A stretch of DNA of 64,000 bases, from NCBI GenBank assembly GCA_029289325.1, contig JARFTV010000007.1, positions 55,390 to 119,389 of the forward strand, given 5' to 3'. Origin of the DNA: Alphaproteobacteria bacterium (GTDB taxonomy: Bacteria; Pseudomonadota; Alphaproteobacteria; Rhodobacterales; Rhodobacteraceae). The notes beneath the pieces were generated by a model. That model had not been told where the DNA came from. It was given only the letters and a program-made list of their open reading frames with translations, and did no database searches. Of the stretch, positions 1-9,165 are shown one piece after another; positions within the stretch are counted from its first letter, which is position 1, and each line of letters opens with the position of its first letter. Made by a program: the position numbers and the translations under genes.

Positions 1-2
1 TG

Positions 3-422
3 TCCCTGGCCGAGGTCATGGCGCTTGGGCCGGGCGACGCGCTGCTCGCGCCGATTGCCCCCGATCGGCGGAGCTTCCTCCTGGGGCGGCACGAAGTTGT
101 GGCCGCGGCACAGGCTGAAGGCGGCTGGACTGTGATGGAGATACGCATGACCGCGGAGACGCCCGAAACCGCGCCCGAGGCGCTGAGCCTTGACGATGTT
201 CCGCTGACCCTGCGCTTCGTGACCGAGGATCGGCGCATCTCGCTCGCCGACCTGCAGGGTCTTGCGGCTGGGGCGGTGCTCCCGTTCGAGGTGACCCCGC
301 TGGCGGCCGGGCTTGCGGTGAAGATCCAGGCCAATGGTATCACCATCGGCGAGGGCCATCTGATCCAGATCGACGACAGCTTCGCCGTGCGCATCGCGCG
401 GATGGTGCCGAAAGGTGCCTGA
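3..422 (+). CDS. sctQ: Type III secretion cytoplasmic ring protein SctQ (YscQ/FliN family), 3' part only
   Basis: The reading frame is open to the left edge of the window, so this is the C-terminal part of a longer protein; the ATG at 18 is internal. The last ~75 residues (from about V-P-L-T-L-R-F to the end) have the hydrophobic beta-strand pattern of a SpoA (FliN/YscQ C-terminal) domain, including the typical G-x-x-I-x-I-D-D-x-F-A-V-R-I ending. The family forms the cytoplasmic sorting platform or switch ring of injectisomes and flagella. The choice of SctQ over FliN rests on the next two genes, which are injectisome-type. Six bases separate its stop from sctR. Family placement is likely; the exact name is inferred from context. 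Confidence 0.72.
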   Translation, partial: SLAEVMALGPGDALLAPIAPDRRSFLLGRHEVVAAAQAEGGWTVMEIRMTAETPETAPEALSLDDVPLTLRFVTEDRRISLADLQGLAAGAVLPFEVTPLAAGLAVKIQANGITIGEGHLIQIDDSFAVRIARMVPKGA

Positions 423-428
423 CCCGCG

Positions 429-1070
429 ATGATCGATCCGCTTAACCTTATCCTTGCCCTGGTGGTCGCGGGCCTCGTCCCGTTCATCGCGGTCGTGGCG
501 ACGGCCTTCATCAAGATCTCGGTCATCCTGCTTCTGGTCCGCAACGCCCTGGGGGTGCAGCAGATTCCGCCGAACATGGTGCTGAACGCGCTGGCGATCA
601 TCATGTCGGGCTACATCATGGCCCCGGTCTTCGTCGAAACCTTCGACATCCTCGCCTCGGGCAATTACCGCTTCGACAGCGTCGAGGCCGTGCGCGAGAC
701 CTTCGTCGCCGCCAAGGACCCGCTGGTCGAATGGCTGAAGCGCCATTCCGACACGCGAGAGACAACCTTCTTCGTCGAAGCCGCCAAGCAGATCTGGCCG
801 CCTTCGCTGGCCGAATACGCCAATGCCGACAATCTGGCGATCATCCTGCCCGCCTTCACCGTCAGCCAGCTGCGCGAGGCGTTCGAGATCGGCTTCCTGC
901 TGTATCTGCCCTTCATCGCCATCGACCTGATCGTGTCGAACATCCTTCTGGCCTTGGGCATGATGATGGTGTCTCCTCTGACCATCTCGCTGCCGTTCAA
1001 ACTGTTCCTTTTCGTCATGGTCGACGGCTGGTCCCGGCTGATCCTTGGCATCATCAAGACCTATACCTGA
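429..1070 (+). CDS. sctR: Type III secretion export apparatus protein SctR (YscR/HrcR)
   Basis: A 213-residue inner-membrane protein of the export gate. It has no cleaved signal peptide and is shorter than flagellar FliP (~245). The N-terminal block L-L-R-N-A-L-G-V-Q-Q-I-P-P-N-M and the C-terminal block E-I-G-F-L-L-Y-L-P-F-I-A-I-D-L are the injectisome signatures; FliP has T-P-P-N-Q at the equivalent place. About four membrane helices are visible: residues ~5-35, ~50-72, ~155-185 and ~188-208. SctR forms the core of the SctRST export gate. It sits between sctQ and sctS with short spacing, consistent with one operon read rightwards. Confident on family and on injectisome rather than flagellar origin. 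Confidence 0.92.
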   Translation: MIDPLNLILALVVAGLVPFIAVVATAFIKISVILLLVRNALGVQQIPPNMVLNALAIIMSGYIMAPVFVETFDILASGNYRFDSVEAVRETFVAAKDPLVEWLKRHSDTRETTFFVEAAKQIWPPSLAEYANADNLAIILPAFTVSQLREAFEIGFLLYLPFIAIDLIVSNILLALGMMMVSPLTISLPFKLFLFVMVDGWSRLILGIIKTYT

Positions 1071-1078
1071 GGTAGGAC

Positions 1079-1348
1079 ATGTCTCCTGAAGACGCGATGT
1101 TCCAGATCACCGAGGCGATGATGCTGGTGATGATCCTCTCGATGCCGCCGATCCTGGTGGCCTCGGTGGTGGGGGTGGTGGTCAGCCTCTTGCAGGCGCT
1201 GACCCAGATCCAGGAACAGACGCTCAGCTTTGCCGTCAAGCTGATCGCCGTGGCGCTGACGATCGTTGCCATGGCCGGGATCCTGGGGTCGGAGATGCTG
1301 AACTTCACGATCAAGCTCTTCGAGGATTTCCCCTCGATCGTCGGCTAG
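1079..1348 (+). CDS. sctS: Type III secretion export apparatus protein SctS (YscS/HrcS)
   Basis: An 89-residue, two-helix inner-membrane protein. The stretch [13 protein letters not shown] followed by [13 protein letters not shown] matches the conserved core of YscS/HrcS. FliQ is related but diverges in the second helix, which here reads K-L-I-A-V-A-L-T. The start has a good Shine-Dalgarno (GAGGTAGG) and lies 8 bases after the sctR stop. It is the last type III gene in the window: the next gene is the housekeeping gene tex, so sctT and sctU, if present, must lie left of the window or elsewhere. Confidence 0.92.
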   Translation: MSPEDAMFQITEAMMLVMILSMPPILVASVVGVVVSLLQALTQIQEQTLSFAVKLIAVALTIVAMAGILGSEMLNFTIKLFEDFPSIVG

Positions 1349-1469
1349 GCTTTACCCGCCCAATCAAGCGCTTGCACGAATTCGTCAGCCGTTTGGCGCA
1401 GGTGCCGGACCCGGCTTCACCTCGGGCGGCAGGGGGGGTAGGGTGCCCGTCCCAACGACGAGGATTCGC

Positions 1470-3770
1470 ATGAGCCTGACCCAGATCCCCCGCCTGATCG
1501 CCACCGAAATCGGCGCCACGCCAGGTCAGGTGAGCGCGGCGGTCGAGCTTCTGGATGGCGGCGCGACGGTCCCCTTCATCGCGCGTTACCGGAAAGAGGT
1601 GACCGGCGGCCTTGACGACACGCAGCTTCGCAAGCTGGAAGAGCGGCTTGGCTACCTGCGCGAGCTGGAGGCGCGGCGCGGGGCGATTGCCGAGTCGATC
1701 ACCGCGCAGGGCAAGATGACCGAGGACCTCGCCCGGTCCATCGCGGGGGCGGTGACCAAGGCCGAGCTTGAGGACATCTACCTGCCCTACAAGCCCAAGC
1801 GCCGGACCAAGGCGATGATCGCCCGCGAGGCGGGGTTGCAGGGCCTTGTGGACGCGATCCTCGCGGATCGGTCGGCCGATCCGGTGGCGCTGGCGGCTGG
1901 CTTCCTGTCGGAAGGCTTCGCCGATGCCAAAGCGGCGCTGGAAGGGGCGCGGGATATCGTGGCCGAGGGGCTGAGCGAGGACGCCTCGCTGCTGGGCCGC
2001 TTGCGCGACCACATGCGGAAGGTTGGCAAGCTCTCGGCCAAGGTCGTCGCGGGGAAAGAGGCCGCGGGGGCCAAGTTCGCCGATTACTTCGCGCATAGCG
2101 AGGATTTCGCCCGCGTGCCAAGCCACCGGGCGCTGGCGATGTTCCGGGGCCGGAACGAAGAGGTGCTTACCCTTGACCTTGAGGTCGATGCCGACCTTCC
2201 CCGTGGGGAAAGCCCCTCGGAGCGCGCCTGTGGGGCGGCGGTCGGGGCCTCTGGCCAGGGTCCGGGCGACAAATGGCTGCGCGATGCGGCGGCCTGGGCC
2301 TGGCGCGTGAAGCTCAAGACCTCGCTGACGCTGGATCTGATGGCCGAACTCCGCGAGGCGGCCGAGGCCGAGGCGATCCGGGTTTTCGCGCGCAACCTCA
2401 AGGACTTGTTGCTGGCCGCTCCGGCCGGGGGCAAGGCGACGATGGGCCTGGATCCCGGAATCCGCACCGGGGTCAAGGTTGCGGTCGTGGATGCGACGGG
2501 AAAGCTGGTGGCGACCGATACGGTCTATCCGTTCCAGCCGAAGAACGACCTCAAGGGCGCGCAGGTGGCGATTGCCCGGCTGATCGGCCAGCACGGGGTG
2601 AAGCTGATCGCCATCGGCAACGGGACCGCCAGTCGCGAGACGGAAAAGCTGGTCGCGGATCTGCTGGCGCTTCTGCCGGGCGGGTCGGAAAAGCCGGTCA
2701 AGGTGGTGGTCAGCGAGGCCGGGGCCTCGGTCTATTCGGCCAGCGAACTGGCGGCGAAGGAGTTTCCTGGCCTCGACGTGTCGCTGCGCGGGGCGGTCAG
2801 CATCGCCCGCCGCCTGCAGGATCCGCTGGCGGAACTGGTGAAGATCGAGCCGAAGGCGATCGGTGTCGGCCAGTATCAGCACGACGTGGACCAGCATCGG
2901 CTGGCCAAGTCGCTGGACGCGGTGGTCGAGGATGCGGTGAACGCGGTCGGGGTGGATGTGAACACGGCCTCCGCGCCGCTTCTGGCGCGGGTCTCGGGTG
3001 TCGGTCCGGGGCTGGCCGAGGCCATCGTGGCGCATCGCGACGCGAATGGGCCCTTTGCGACGCGGAAGGACCTGCTCAAGGTTGCGCGGCTGGGACCGAA
3101 AGCCTTTGAACAGGCGGCGGGCTTCCTGCGGATCACGGGCGGTAAAGAGCCGCTGGATGCCTCGTCCGTCCACCCGGAAGCCTATGATGTCGCACGGAAA
3201 ATCGTCTCGGCCTGCGGGCGGGACATCCGGTCGCTGATGGGCGACGGGGCGGTGCTGAAGAAGCTGAACCCGGCGGCGTTTGTGGATGAGCGGTTCGGGC
3301 TGCCGACGGTGAAGGACATCCTGTCCGAACTGGAAAAACCGGGCCGCGACCCCCGGCCCAGCTTCAAGACGGCGACCTTCACCGATGGGGTGAACGAGAT
3401 CACCGACCTGCGGCCGGGGATGGTGCTGGAAGGCACGGTGACCAATGTCGCGGCCTTCGGGGCCTTTGTGGACATCGGCGTACATCAGGATGGGCTGGTG
3501 CATGTGAGCCAGCTGTCGGACAGTTTCGTCAAGGACCCCCATGCCATTGTAAAGGCTGGAGATGTGGTCAAGGTCCGGGTGGTCGAGGTCGATGTGCCGC
3601 GCAAGCGGATCGGGCTTTCGATGAAGTCGGACGGCGGGGCCTCGGCCCGCGATCAGGCGCGGGAGCGGGGGGCTGGGCCGTCGAAGCCCGCGCGGGGGCC
3701 GATGCAGGCCGGGCCGCAGGGTGGGGGCAATGCCTTTGCGGATGCGCTGAAGGACAAGTTCGGACGCTAG
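1470..3770 (+). CDS. tex: Tex family RNA-binding transcription accessory protein
   Basis: A 766-residue cytoplasmic protein covering the full Tex architecture. The N-terminal Tex helical domain contains [10 protein letters not shown] and [10 protein letters not shown] YqgF/RNase H-like fold begins near residue 322 ([10 protein letters not shown]), a helix-hairpin-helix region (G-V-G-P-G-L-A) lies near 507, and a C-terminal S1 RNA-binding domain at ~640-712 includes G-A-F-V-D-I-G. The tail is Gly/Pro/Arg-rich. The ATG at 1470 is preferred over the in-frame GTG at 1443 because family members begin just before the conserved I-A-x-E-I segment, and a GAGG lies upstream. Tex is linked to transcription fidelity and stress tolerance; its exact role is not settled. 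Confidence 0.95.
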   Translation: MSLTQIPRLIATEIGATPGQVSAAVELLDGGATVPFIARYRKEVTGGLDDTQLRKLEERLGYLRELEARRGAIAESITAQGKMTEDLARSIAGAVTKAELEDIYLPYKPKRRTKAMIAREAGLQGLVDAILADRSADPVALAAGFLSEGFADAKAALEGARDIVAEGLSEDASLLGRLRDHMRKVGKLSAKVVAGKEAAGAKFADYFAHSEDFARVPSHRALAMFRGRNEEVLTLDLEVDADLPRGESPSERACGAAVGASGQGPGDKWLRDAAAWAWRVKLKTSLTLDLMAELREAAEAEAIRVFARNLKDLLLAAPAGGKATMGLDPGIRTGVKVAVVDATGKLVATDTVYPFQPKNDLKGAQVAIARLIGQHGVKLIAIGNGTASRETEKLVADLLALLPGGSEKPVKVVVSEAGASVYSASELAAKEFPGLDVSLRGAVSIARRLQDPLAELVKIEPKAIGVGQYQHDVDQHRLAKSLDAVVEDAVNAVGVDVNTASAPLLARVSGVGPGLAEAIVAHRDANGPFATRKDLLKVARLGPKAFEQAAGFLRITGGKEPLDASSVHPEAYDVARKIVSACGRDIRSLMGDGAVLKKLNPAAFVDERFGLPTVKDILSELEKPGRDPRPSFKTATFTDGVNEITDLRPGMVLEGTVTNVAAFGAFVDIGVHQDGLVHVSQLSDSFVKDPHAIVKAGDVVKVRVVEVDVPRKRIGLSMKSDGGASARDQARERGAGPSKPARGPMQAGPQGGGNAFADALKDKFGR

Positions 3771-3792
3771 CCGCAAGTCCTTGCGAACGCTG

Positions 3793-3813
3793 CGGTAATG
3801 CGCCGGATTACCG
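3793..3813. terminator. Hairpin downstream of tex
   Basis: Perfect 7-base arms CGGTAAT/ATTACCG with a 7-base loop lie 23 bases after the tex stop codon. No strong T-run follows, so intrinsic termination is uncertain. The convergent gene tldD ends 160 bases further on. Confidence 0.45.
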
Positions 3814-3822
3814 AAAGGTTAA

Positions 3823-3860
3823 GCGTCTGGCATCGGTCGGGCATGCGTCTGGCATCGGTC
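3823..3860. repeat. Two-unit direct repeat between tex and tldD
   Basis: A 16-base unit GCGTCTGGCATCGGTC occurs at 3823-3838 and again, identical, at 3845-3860, with a 22-base period. The second copy runs into a partly complementary CCGACC. The repeat lies in the 202-base gap between two convergent genes. No coding or promoter role is visible; it looks like a local duplication. Confidence 0.85.
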
Positions 3861-3972
3861 CCGACCGGGGGCGGGCTGGTGATGCGTTAACCATGCGGAC
3901 GAATCGGCGGCGGTCGGGCCCGGAATATCGTGGATTCCGGGCCGATCCCCGTGCACAAATCGTCGCCCGATG

Positions 3973-5394
3973 TCAGGCGGCCGCGCCGCCGACCGTCAGG
4001 CCCTGGATCAGGAGCGTCGGCTGGCCCACGCCCACCGGGACCCATTGCCCGGCCTTGCCGCAATGGCCGATGCCGGGATCGAGTTGCAGGTCGTTGCCGA
4101 TGGCGCGGATCCCCTTCAGCGCGGTCGCCCCGTCGCCGATCAGCGTCGCGCCCTTCACCGCCTCGCCCACCACGCCATTGCGGACGCGGTAAGCCTCGGT
4201 GCAGCTGAACACGAACTTCCCCGAGGTGATGTCGACCTGCCCACCGCCGAAGCCGACGGCGTAGATCCCGTCCTTGAGCGAGGCGACGATCCCGGCCGGG
4301 TCATCTTTTCCCGCCAGCATGTAGGTGTTGGTCATCCGCGGCATCGGGATATGGGCAAAACTCTCGCGCCGACCGTTCCCGGTGGGGGCGACCCCCATGA
4401 GGCGCGCGTTCTGGCGGTCCTGCATATAGCCGACCAGCACCCCGTCCTCGATCAGCACGTTCCTTGCGGAGGGCGTGCCCTCATCGTCGATGGAGATGCT
4501 GCCGCGGCGGTCGGGGATCGTGCCGTCATCAAGGACCGTCACGCCCTTCGAGGCGATCTCTTTCCCCATCAATCCGGCGAAGGCCGAGGTTTCCTTGCGG
4601 TTGAAGTCGCCCTCAAGCCCATGGCCGATGGCTTCATGCAGAAGGATGCCCGGCCAGCCCGGGCCGAGGACCACGTCCATCACCCCCGCCGGTGCCTCGA
4701 CCGCGCCGAGGTTGACGCGGGCGATGCGGAGCGCCTCGGCGATCATCGGCTTCCAGGTCTCGGGCGACATGAGTTCGGCCAGCCCGTGGCGACCGCCCTT
4801 GCCCATGCCGCCCTGTTCGCGGCGGCCGTTCTCCTCGATCATCACGGAGACGTTGAGCCGGGCCATCGGGCGGATGTCGGCGAGGCGCAGGCCCTCGGGG
4901 CGGAGGATCTCCACCTCCTGCAGGCTGGCAGTCAGGGTGGCCGAGACCTGCACTACCCGCGGGTCCAGCGCGCGGGCATAGGCGTCGATCTCGCGCAGGG
5001 TGTCGATCTTCACGGGGAAGGTCGCATCGGCCATCGGATCGTCGGCCCGGTAAAGGCGGGTGTTCGTGCCGCGCGGCGGGGCGGCCAGCGTGCCGCCACC
5101 GGCGCCCACTGCGAGACGGGCGGTTTCCGAGGCGCGGCGCAGCGCGGTCTCGGAAATCTCGGTCGAATGGGCGTAGCCTGCCACCTCTCCGCGGACGGCG
5201 CGGAGGCCAAAGCCCTGCGAGGCGTCATAGGTCGCCTGCCGGATGCGGCCGTCATCCAGCACGATCGTCTCGGCCCGGCGGCGTTCGAGGAAGAGTTCGC
5301 CATCGTCGGCCCCTGCCGTCGCCTCGCGCAAGGTGGCCAGCGCGGCGGCTTCGTCGAGATGGGTGTCGAAGGGGCGGAAAGGGGCGTCGGTCAT
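3973..5394 (-). CDS. tldD: Metalloprotease TldD (modulator of DNA gyrase family)
   Basis: A 473-residue cytoplasmic protein of the TldD/PmbA family. The zinc site motif H-E-A-I-G-H is at residues 253-258, within the conserved block L-L-H-E-A-I-G-H-G-L-E-G-D. The C-terminal half carries the family's G-G-G-Q-V-D and G-x-G-x-Q-x-D-P-G-I-G-H-C-G-K features. TldD pairs with TldE (PmbA) to form a heterodimeric protease acting on unfolded or modified peptides; tldE is not in the window. It is convergent with tex and read towards it. The hydrolase at 5450-6253 is upstream on the same strand, 55 bases away. Confidence 0.95.
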   Translation of the reverse strand: MTDAPFRPFDTHLDEAAALATLREATAGADDGELFLERRRAETIVLDDGRIRQATYDASQGFGLRAVRGEVAGYAHSTEISETALRRASETARLAVGAGGGTLAAPPRGTNTRLYRADDPMADATFPVKIDTLREIDAYARALDPRVVQVSATLTASLQEVEILRPEGLRLADIRPMARLNVSVMIEENGRREQGGMGKGGRHGLAELMSPETWKPMIAEALRIARVNLGAVEAPAGVMDVVLGPGWPGILLHEAIGHGLEGDFNRKETSAFAGLMGKEIASKGVTVLDDGTIPDRRGSISIDDEGTPSARNVLIEDGVLVGYMQDRQNARLMGVAPTGNGRRESFAHIPMPRMTNTYMLAGKDDPAGIVASLKDGIYAVGFGGGQVDITSGKFVFSCTEAYRVRNGVVGEAVKGATLIGDGATALKGIRAIGNDLQLDPGIGHCGKAGQWVPVGVGQPTLLIQGLTVGGAAA

Positions 5395-5449
5395 CTTGGG
5401 CCTCGGGCGGTAGGGCAGGGATCAGAGATGGGCCGGGCGGGGGATGGGG

Positions 5450-6253
5450 TCAAGGCGGAAAGACCCGGTCGATGAATTCCGCGCCAAGGGCCCAGGTGGC
5501 GGGATCGGCGGTCGCGGCATGGCCGACGGGACCGAGGGAGAGCAGGGTCTTCGGCTCATTGGCGAGGGTGTAGAGGGTCTGGCCGAAGGCGAAGGGGATG
5601 ACCTCGTCACGCTCGCCATGCAGGATCAGGAGCGGGGCGCGGACCTTGGCGATGTGATCGCGCGAGCGGAACTGGTCATGCATCAGCCATCGGACCGGAA
5701 AGACGGGATAGGCGCGGGCGGCGACATCGACGGCGGCGGTGTAGGGCGCCTCGAGCACGAGGGCGCCGACGGGGTGACGGGCGGCGAGTTGCACGGCAAC
5801 CCCGGTCCCGAGCGATTCCGCAACAAGGATCACCGGGGCGATACCCTGCCGCGACAGGAAAGCGAGGGCGGTTTCCCCGTCCTGGAGGAGCCCCGCCTCG
5901 TCCGGCGTGCCGGTCGAGCCGCCGTAGCCGCGCCAGGAGAGGAAGGCCGCGCCAAGCCCGCGCGACTGGTAGAAGGCCAGGCGGTCGGCCCGATGGGCGA
6001 TGCTGCCGCCGTTGCCATGCAGGAAGAGGACGGTCGGCCGTCCCGGCGCGGCGGGGGCGTGCCAGAGGACGAGGCTCTCGCCATCCGGGGTGGTGAGCGT
6101 CTCGCGGCTGACGCCGGAAAGGCCGAGGGCTTCGGGGGCGGGGTCCTCACGGGTGGGGAAGTACTGCAGGTCGCGCTGAAGGGCGAAGAGCGTCCCGACC
6201 AGCGTGGCATAGATCAGGCCGCAGGTGACGAAGCCCAGTTTCAGCAGGATCAT
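5450..6253 (-). CDS. Membrane-anchored alpha/beta hydrolase (BEM46/ABHD-type)
   Basis: A 267-residue protein with an N-terminal hydrophobic segment (residues ~3-26, then Q-R-D-L-Q-Y-F-P), suggesting a membrane anchor or uncleaved signal. The oxyanion region is L-F-L-H-G-N-G-G-S (~77-84). The nucleophile is Ser147 in A-E-S-L-G, with Asp216 in H-G-E-R-D and His245 in G-H-A completing the triad. The start at 6253 (M-I-L-L-K) was chosen over an in-frame start at 6409 because the extra 52 residues are low-complexity and overlap the ctaC promoter region. The substrate cannot be told; members of this family include esterases and depalmitoylase-like enzymes. It is divergent from ctaC. Confidence 0.85.
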   Translation of the reverse strand: MILLKLGFVTCGLIYATLVGTLFALQRDLQYFPTREDPAPEALGLSGVSRETLTTPDGESLVLWHAPAAPGRPTVLFLHGNGGSIAHRADRLAFYQSRGLGAAFLSWRGYGGSTGTPDEAGLLQDGETALAFLSRQGIAPVILVAESLGTGVAVQLAARHPVGALVLEAPYTAAVDVAARAYPVFPVRWLMHDQFRSRDHIAKVRAPLLILHGERDEVIPFAFGQTLYTLANEPKTLLSLGPVGHAATADPATWALGAEFIDRVFPP

Positions 6254-6426
6254 CCGGGGGCCGCCTCTGCCGGCCGGGCACCCCAGGGTGCCATTTGTCG
6301 CAACGGTTTTGCTTGTCCCGGTCCAGCTAATATGGTTTGAGGACCGCAGGAAACAACGGGATTCTGCCCTTGACGGCAGGGACCGACAAGGGCGGCGACA
6401 GGCCGCCATGCGAACGGGATAAAGAC

Positions 6427-7338
6427 ATGCGCCTTTCCACTGTGATGACCGGGATCGCAGCCCTTGGCACCACCGCGCTGGCCGCGGGCGGGGCTATGGC
6501 TCAGCAAGCCCTTGAAATCGTTGGCCAGCCGGTGGACGGCGCCATCGGGTTCCAGCCTGCCGCGACCGACTTGGCGGTCGATCTGCAGTGGCTGGACAAC
6601 ATGATCCTCTACATCATCACCGCGATCGTGATCTTCGTCACGGCGCTGCTGATCTATGTGATGATCCGCTATAACCGCCGCTCGAACCCGACTCCGGCGC
6701 GCTTCACCCACAACAGCCCGCTGGAAGTGGCGTGGACCCTGATCCCGATCGTGATCCTGGTGTTCATCGGGGCCTTCTCGCTGCCGATCCTGTTCAAGCA
6801 GCAGGAGATCCCGGTGGGCGAGGTGACGATCAAGGCGACCGGCTATCAGTGGTACTGGGGCTATGAATATGTCGACGAGGGCGTTGCCTTCGACAGCTAC
6901 ATGATCGGCTCGCCCGCGACCGGCGGCAACAACATGCTGACCCCCGAGGTCGAGGCGCAACTGGCCGAGGCCGGATACAGCCGGGAGCAGTTCCTGCTGG
7001 CGACCGATACCGCGGTGGTCGTGCCGGTCGGCAAGGTCGTCGTTGTGCAGGTGACCGCGGCCGACGTGATCCATTCGTGGAAGGTCCCTGCCTTCGGCGT
7101 GATGCAGGACGCCGTCCCCGGCCGCACCGCCGCCCTGTGGTTCAAGGCCGACCGGGAAGGCGTGTATTTCGGCCAGTGCTCGGAACTTTGCGGGCAGATG
7201 CATGCTTACATGCCCATCACGGTGAAGGTCGTGTCGGAAGCCGCCTATGCCGCGTGGCTGGAGCAGGCCAAGGCCGGTGACGTGCAGCTGTCGGCGGTCG
7301 AGACCCCGGCCCCGCTGCAGGTCGCCTCGAACGACTGA
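6427..7338 (+). CDS. ctaC: Cytochrome c oxidase subunit II
   Basis: A 303-residue aa3-type oxidase subunit II. It has an N-terminal signal peptide (about 25 residues, ending A-M-A-Q), two transmembrane helices at ~58-82 and ~100-122, and a periplasmic cupredoxin domain. The CuA ligands are visible: His in I-H-S-W-K-V-P and C251-S-E-L-C255-G-Q-M-H. The aromatic patch Y-Q-W-Y-W-G for electron entry is present. The ATG at 6427 was chosen because the signal peptide starts there. It heads an operon with ctaB, a small protein, ctaG and ctaE. Subunit I (ctaD) is not in this window, as is usual in this family of bacteria. Confidence 0.97.
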   Translation: MRLSTVMTGIAALGTTALAAGGAMAQQALEIVGQPVDGAIGFQPAATDLAVDLQWLDNMILYIITAIVIFVTALLIYVMIRYNRRSNPTPARFTHNSPLEVAWTLIPIVILVFIGAFSLPILFKQQEIPVGEVTIKATGYQWYWGYEYVDEGVAFDSYMIGSPATGGNNMLTPEVEAQLAEAGYSREQFLLATDTAVVVPVGKVVVVQVTAADVIHSWKVPAFGVMQDAVPGRTAALWFKADREGVYFGQCSELCGQMHAYMPITVKVVSEAAYAAWLEQAKAGDVQLSAVETPAPLQVASND

Positions 7339-7408
7339 ACGCGGCCTTAGTGCAGTGTTCCGAACGGGGTCTGCCGTGGCAGGCCCCCTAAGACCAGACG
7401 GAAGCGGA

Positions 7409-8353
7409 ATGAGCGATATTGGAGCATACCAGGGCGCGACCCCCGCCCCGCATGAGGCGGGTTTCGGCGATTACGTGCAGCTGCTGAAGCCGCGCGTGAT
7501 GTCGCTGGTGGTCTTTACCGCGCTGGTGGGCCTTCTGGTCGCTCCGGTCGCGCTGCATCCTGTCGAGGCTTTCGCCGCGATCCTGTTCATTGCGTTGGGG
7601 GCAGGGGCCTCGGGCGCGCTGAACATGTGGTGGGACGCCGATATCGACCGGGTGATGAAGCGCACCGCGCGCCGTCCCGTTCCGGCCGGAAAGGTCGAGG
7701 CCAGCGAGGCGCTGGCCGTGGGCCTCGCGCTGTCGGGCATCAGCGTCGTGATGCTGTGGCTGGCGACGAACTGGGTCGCGGCGGCGCTGCTGGCCTTCAC
7801 GATCTTCTTCTACGCCGTCGTTTATTCGATGTGGCTCAAACGCTCCACCCCGCAGAACATCGTGATCGGTGGCGCGGCCGGGGCCTTCCCGCCGATGATC
7901 GGCTGGGTCGCGGCCACCGGGAGCGTTTCGGTCGAAGCCTTCCTGATGTTCGCGCTGATCTTCATGTGGACCCCGCCCCATTTCTGGGCGCTGGCGCTGT
8001 TCATGAAGGAAGATTACCACACGGCGGGTGTGCCGATGCTGACGGTGACGCATGGCCGCAAGGCGACGCGGGCGCATATCCTGGTCTACACGCTGCTTCT
8101 GGTGCCGGTGGCGCTGGGCGCGGCGGTGACCTCGATCGGCGGGCCGCTGACGCTGGCGGTCGCGGTGGCCCTGAACCTGTGGTTCGTCGTCGGCGCGTTC
8201 CGCATCTGGCGCCGGGACGAAGTGATGGCCGAGGCGGACAAATATGCCGTCGAAAAAGCCTTCTTCCGTTTCTCGCTTCTGTATCTTTTCCTGCATTTCG
8301 CGGCCTTCCTGGTGGAGCTGGCGCTGAAGGTTGCAGGGCTTGGGGGCTGGTGA
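7409..8353 (+). CDS. ctaB: Protoheme IX farnesyltransferase
   Basis: A 314-residue UbiA-family polytopic membrane enzyme that makes heme O from heme B and farnesyl diphosphate, the first step towards heme A for the oxidase encoded around it. The diagnostic first Asp-rich motif N-M-W-W-D-A-D-I-D-x-x-M-x-R-T-x-x-R-P is present, and so is the second motif region near M-K-E-D-Y. Eight or nine helices are predicted by eye. The start at 7409 (M-S-D-I-G-A-Y) has upstream GGAA; an in-frame upstream extension overlaps the ctaC end and is not family-like. The next gene starts 1 base after its stop. Confidence 0.97.
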   Translation: MSDIGAYQGATPAPHEAGFGDYVQLLKPRVMSLVVFTALVGLLVAPVALHPVEAFAAILFIALGAGASGALNMWWDADIDRVMKRTARRPVPAGKVEASEALAVGLALSGISVVMLWLATNWVAAALLAFTIFFYAVVYSMWLKRSTPQNIVIGGAAGAFPPMIGWVAATGSVSVEAFLMFALIFMWTPPHFWALALFMKEDYHTAGVPMLTVTHGRKATRAHILVYTLLLVPVALGAAVTSIGGPLTLAVAVALNLWFVVGAFRIWRRDEVMAEADKYAVEKAFFRFSLLYLFLHFAAFLVELALKVAGLGGW

Positions 8354-8354
8354 G

Positions 8355-8549
8355 ATGGCCTTTCGCCCCGAACATGAGCTGCACAAGCGCCGCTTCGGCC
8401 GGAACCTCGGGCTTGGCCTGACGCTGGCGGCTTTTGTCGCGCTGGTCTTTGCGCTGACCGTGGTCAAGGTCCAGCGCGGCGACCCGATGGAGGCCTATGA
8501 CCATGTGGTCCGGCCTGGGTCCGTTCCCAAGGAGGAGGGTTCGCCATGA
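8355..8549 (+). CDS. Small single-helix membrane protein in the cta operon (CoxF-like)
   Basis: A 64-residue protein with a basic N-terminus (H-K-R-R-F-G-R-N), one transmembrane helix (~19-41) and a short tail. It starts 1 base after the ctaB stop and its own stop overlaps the ctaG start by 4 bases, so translation is probably coupled. Small proteins occupy this slot in related Rhodobacteraceae and are annotated as oxidase assembly factors. It is not subunit IV of the aa3 oxidase by sequence. A role in oxidase assembly is inferred from position only. Confidence 0.8.
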   Translation: MAFRPEHELHKRRFGRNLGLGLTLAAFVALVFALTVVKVQRGDPMEAYDHVVRPGSVPKEEGSP

Positions 8550-9139
8550 TCTTCCCGCGTCTGCAGGGGCCGCAACGCACTCTGGTCCAGCTTGTGGCGG
8601 TGGTCGTCACCATGGCCTCGCTGTCCTTCGCCGCCGTGCCTTTCTATGACTGGTTCTGCCGCGTGACCGGCTTTGGCGGCACGACCTCGGTGGCCGAGAG
8701 CGGCTCGGACGTGATCCTGGACCGGACGGTCAAGGTGCGCTTCGACGCTTCGCTGGAACTGGGGATGCCCTGGACCTTCAAGCCCGTCGTGCCCTCGATG
8801 GAGATTCGGATCGGCGAGACTGGTCTGGCCTTCTATGAGGCGCACAACCCGACCGACCGCCCGGTCGCCGGAACGGCCAGCTTCAACGTCTTTCCCTATG
8901 CCGCCGGCGGCTTCTTCACCAAGATCGCCTGTTTCTGCTTCACCGAACAGGTGCTGCAGCCCGGCGAGACGGTGCAGATGCCGGTCACATTCTACGTCGA
9001 TCCCGCGATGGTCGACGACCGCGAAGGCAAGTTTGTGCATGAGATCGTGCTGAGCTATACCTTCCACGAAACACCGCTGCCCGAGCAACAGGCAGCACTG
9101 CAAACTCCCGCCGCGGAAGACGCTGCCGCGGTGAACTGA
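8546..9139 (+). CDS. ctaG: Cytochrome c oxidase assembly protein CtaG (Cox11)
   Basis: A 197-residue Cox11-family copper chaperone that delivers copper to the CuB site of subunit I. It has one N-terminal membrane anchor (~13-32) followed by a periplasmic immunoglobulin-like domain. The copper-binding C-F-C-F motif is present in [10 protein letters not shown], with a further Cys near the membrane in Y-D-W-F-C-R. Length and domain order are normal. The start overlaps the preceding small ORF (ATGA). Confidence 0.97.
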   Translation: MIFPRLQGPQRTLVQLVAVVVTMASLSFAAVPFYDWFCRVTGFGGTTSVAESGSDVILDRTVKVRFDASLELGMPWTFKPVVPSMEIRIGETGLAFYEAHNPTDRPVAGTASFNVFPYAAGGFFTKIACFCFTEQVLQPGETVQMPVTFYVDPAMVDDREGKFVHEIVLSYTFHETPLPEQQAALQTPAAEDAAAVN

Positions 9140-9165
9140 ACAAGAAACGAGGGAACCCGCCGGCC

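Noticed and set aside
429..1348. Flagellar fliP/fliQ reading of the first two complete genes
   Set aside because: FliP has a signal peptide and T-P-P-N-Q; here the protein is 213 residues with I-P-P-N-M, and the partner has the Ysc[10 protein letters not shown] block.
1311..3776. 821-codon open frame on the minus strand
   Set aside because: It lies antisense to tex, is Arg/Pro/His-rich and has no family features; a GC-rich shadow frame.
3887..3894. TTAACCAT CtrA half-site
   Set aside because: It lies between the 3' ends of two convergent genes, where a promoter-binding site is not expected; a single 8-base match is weak.
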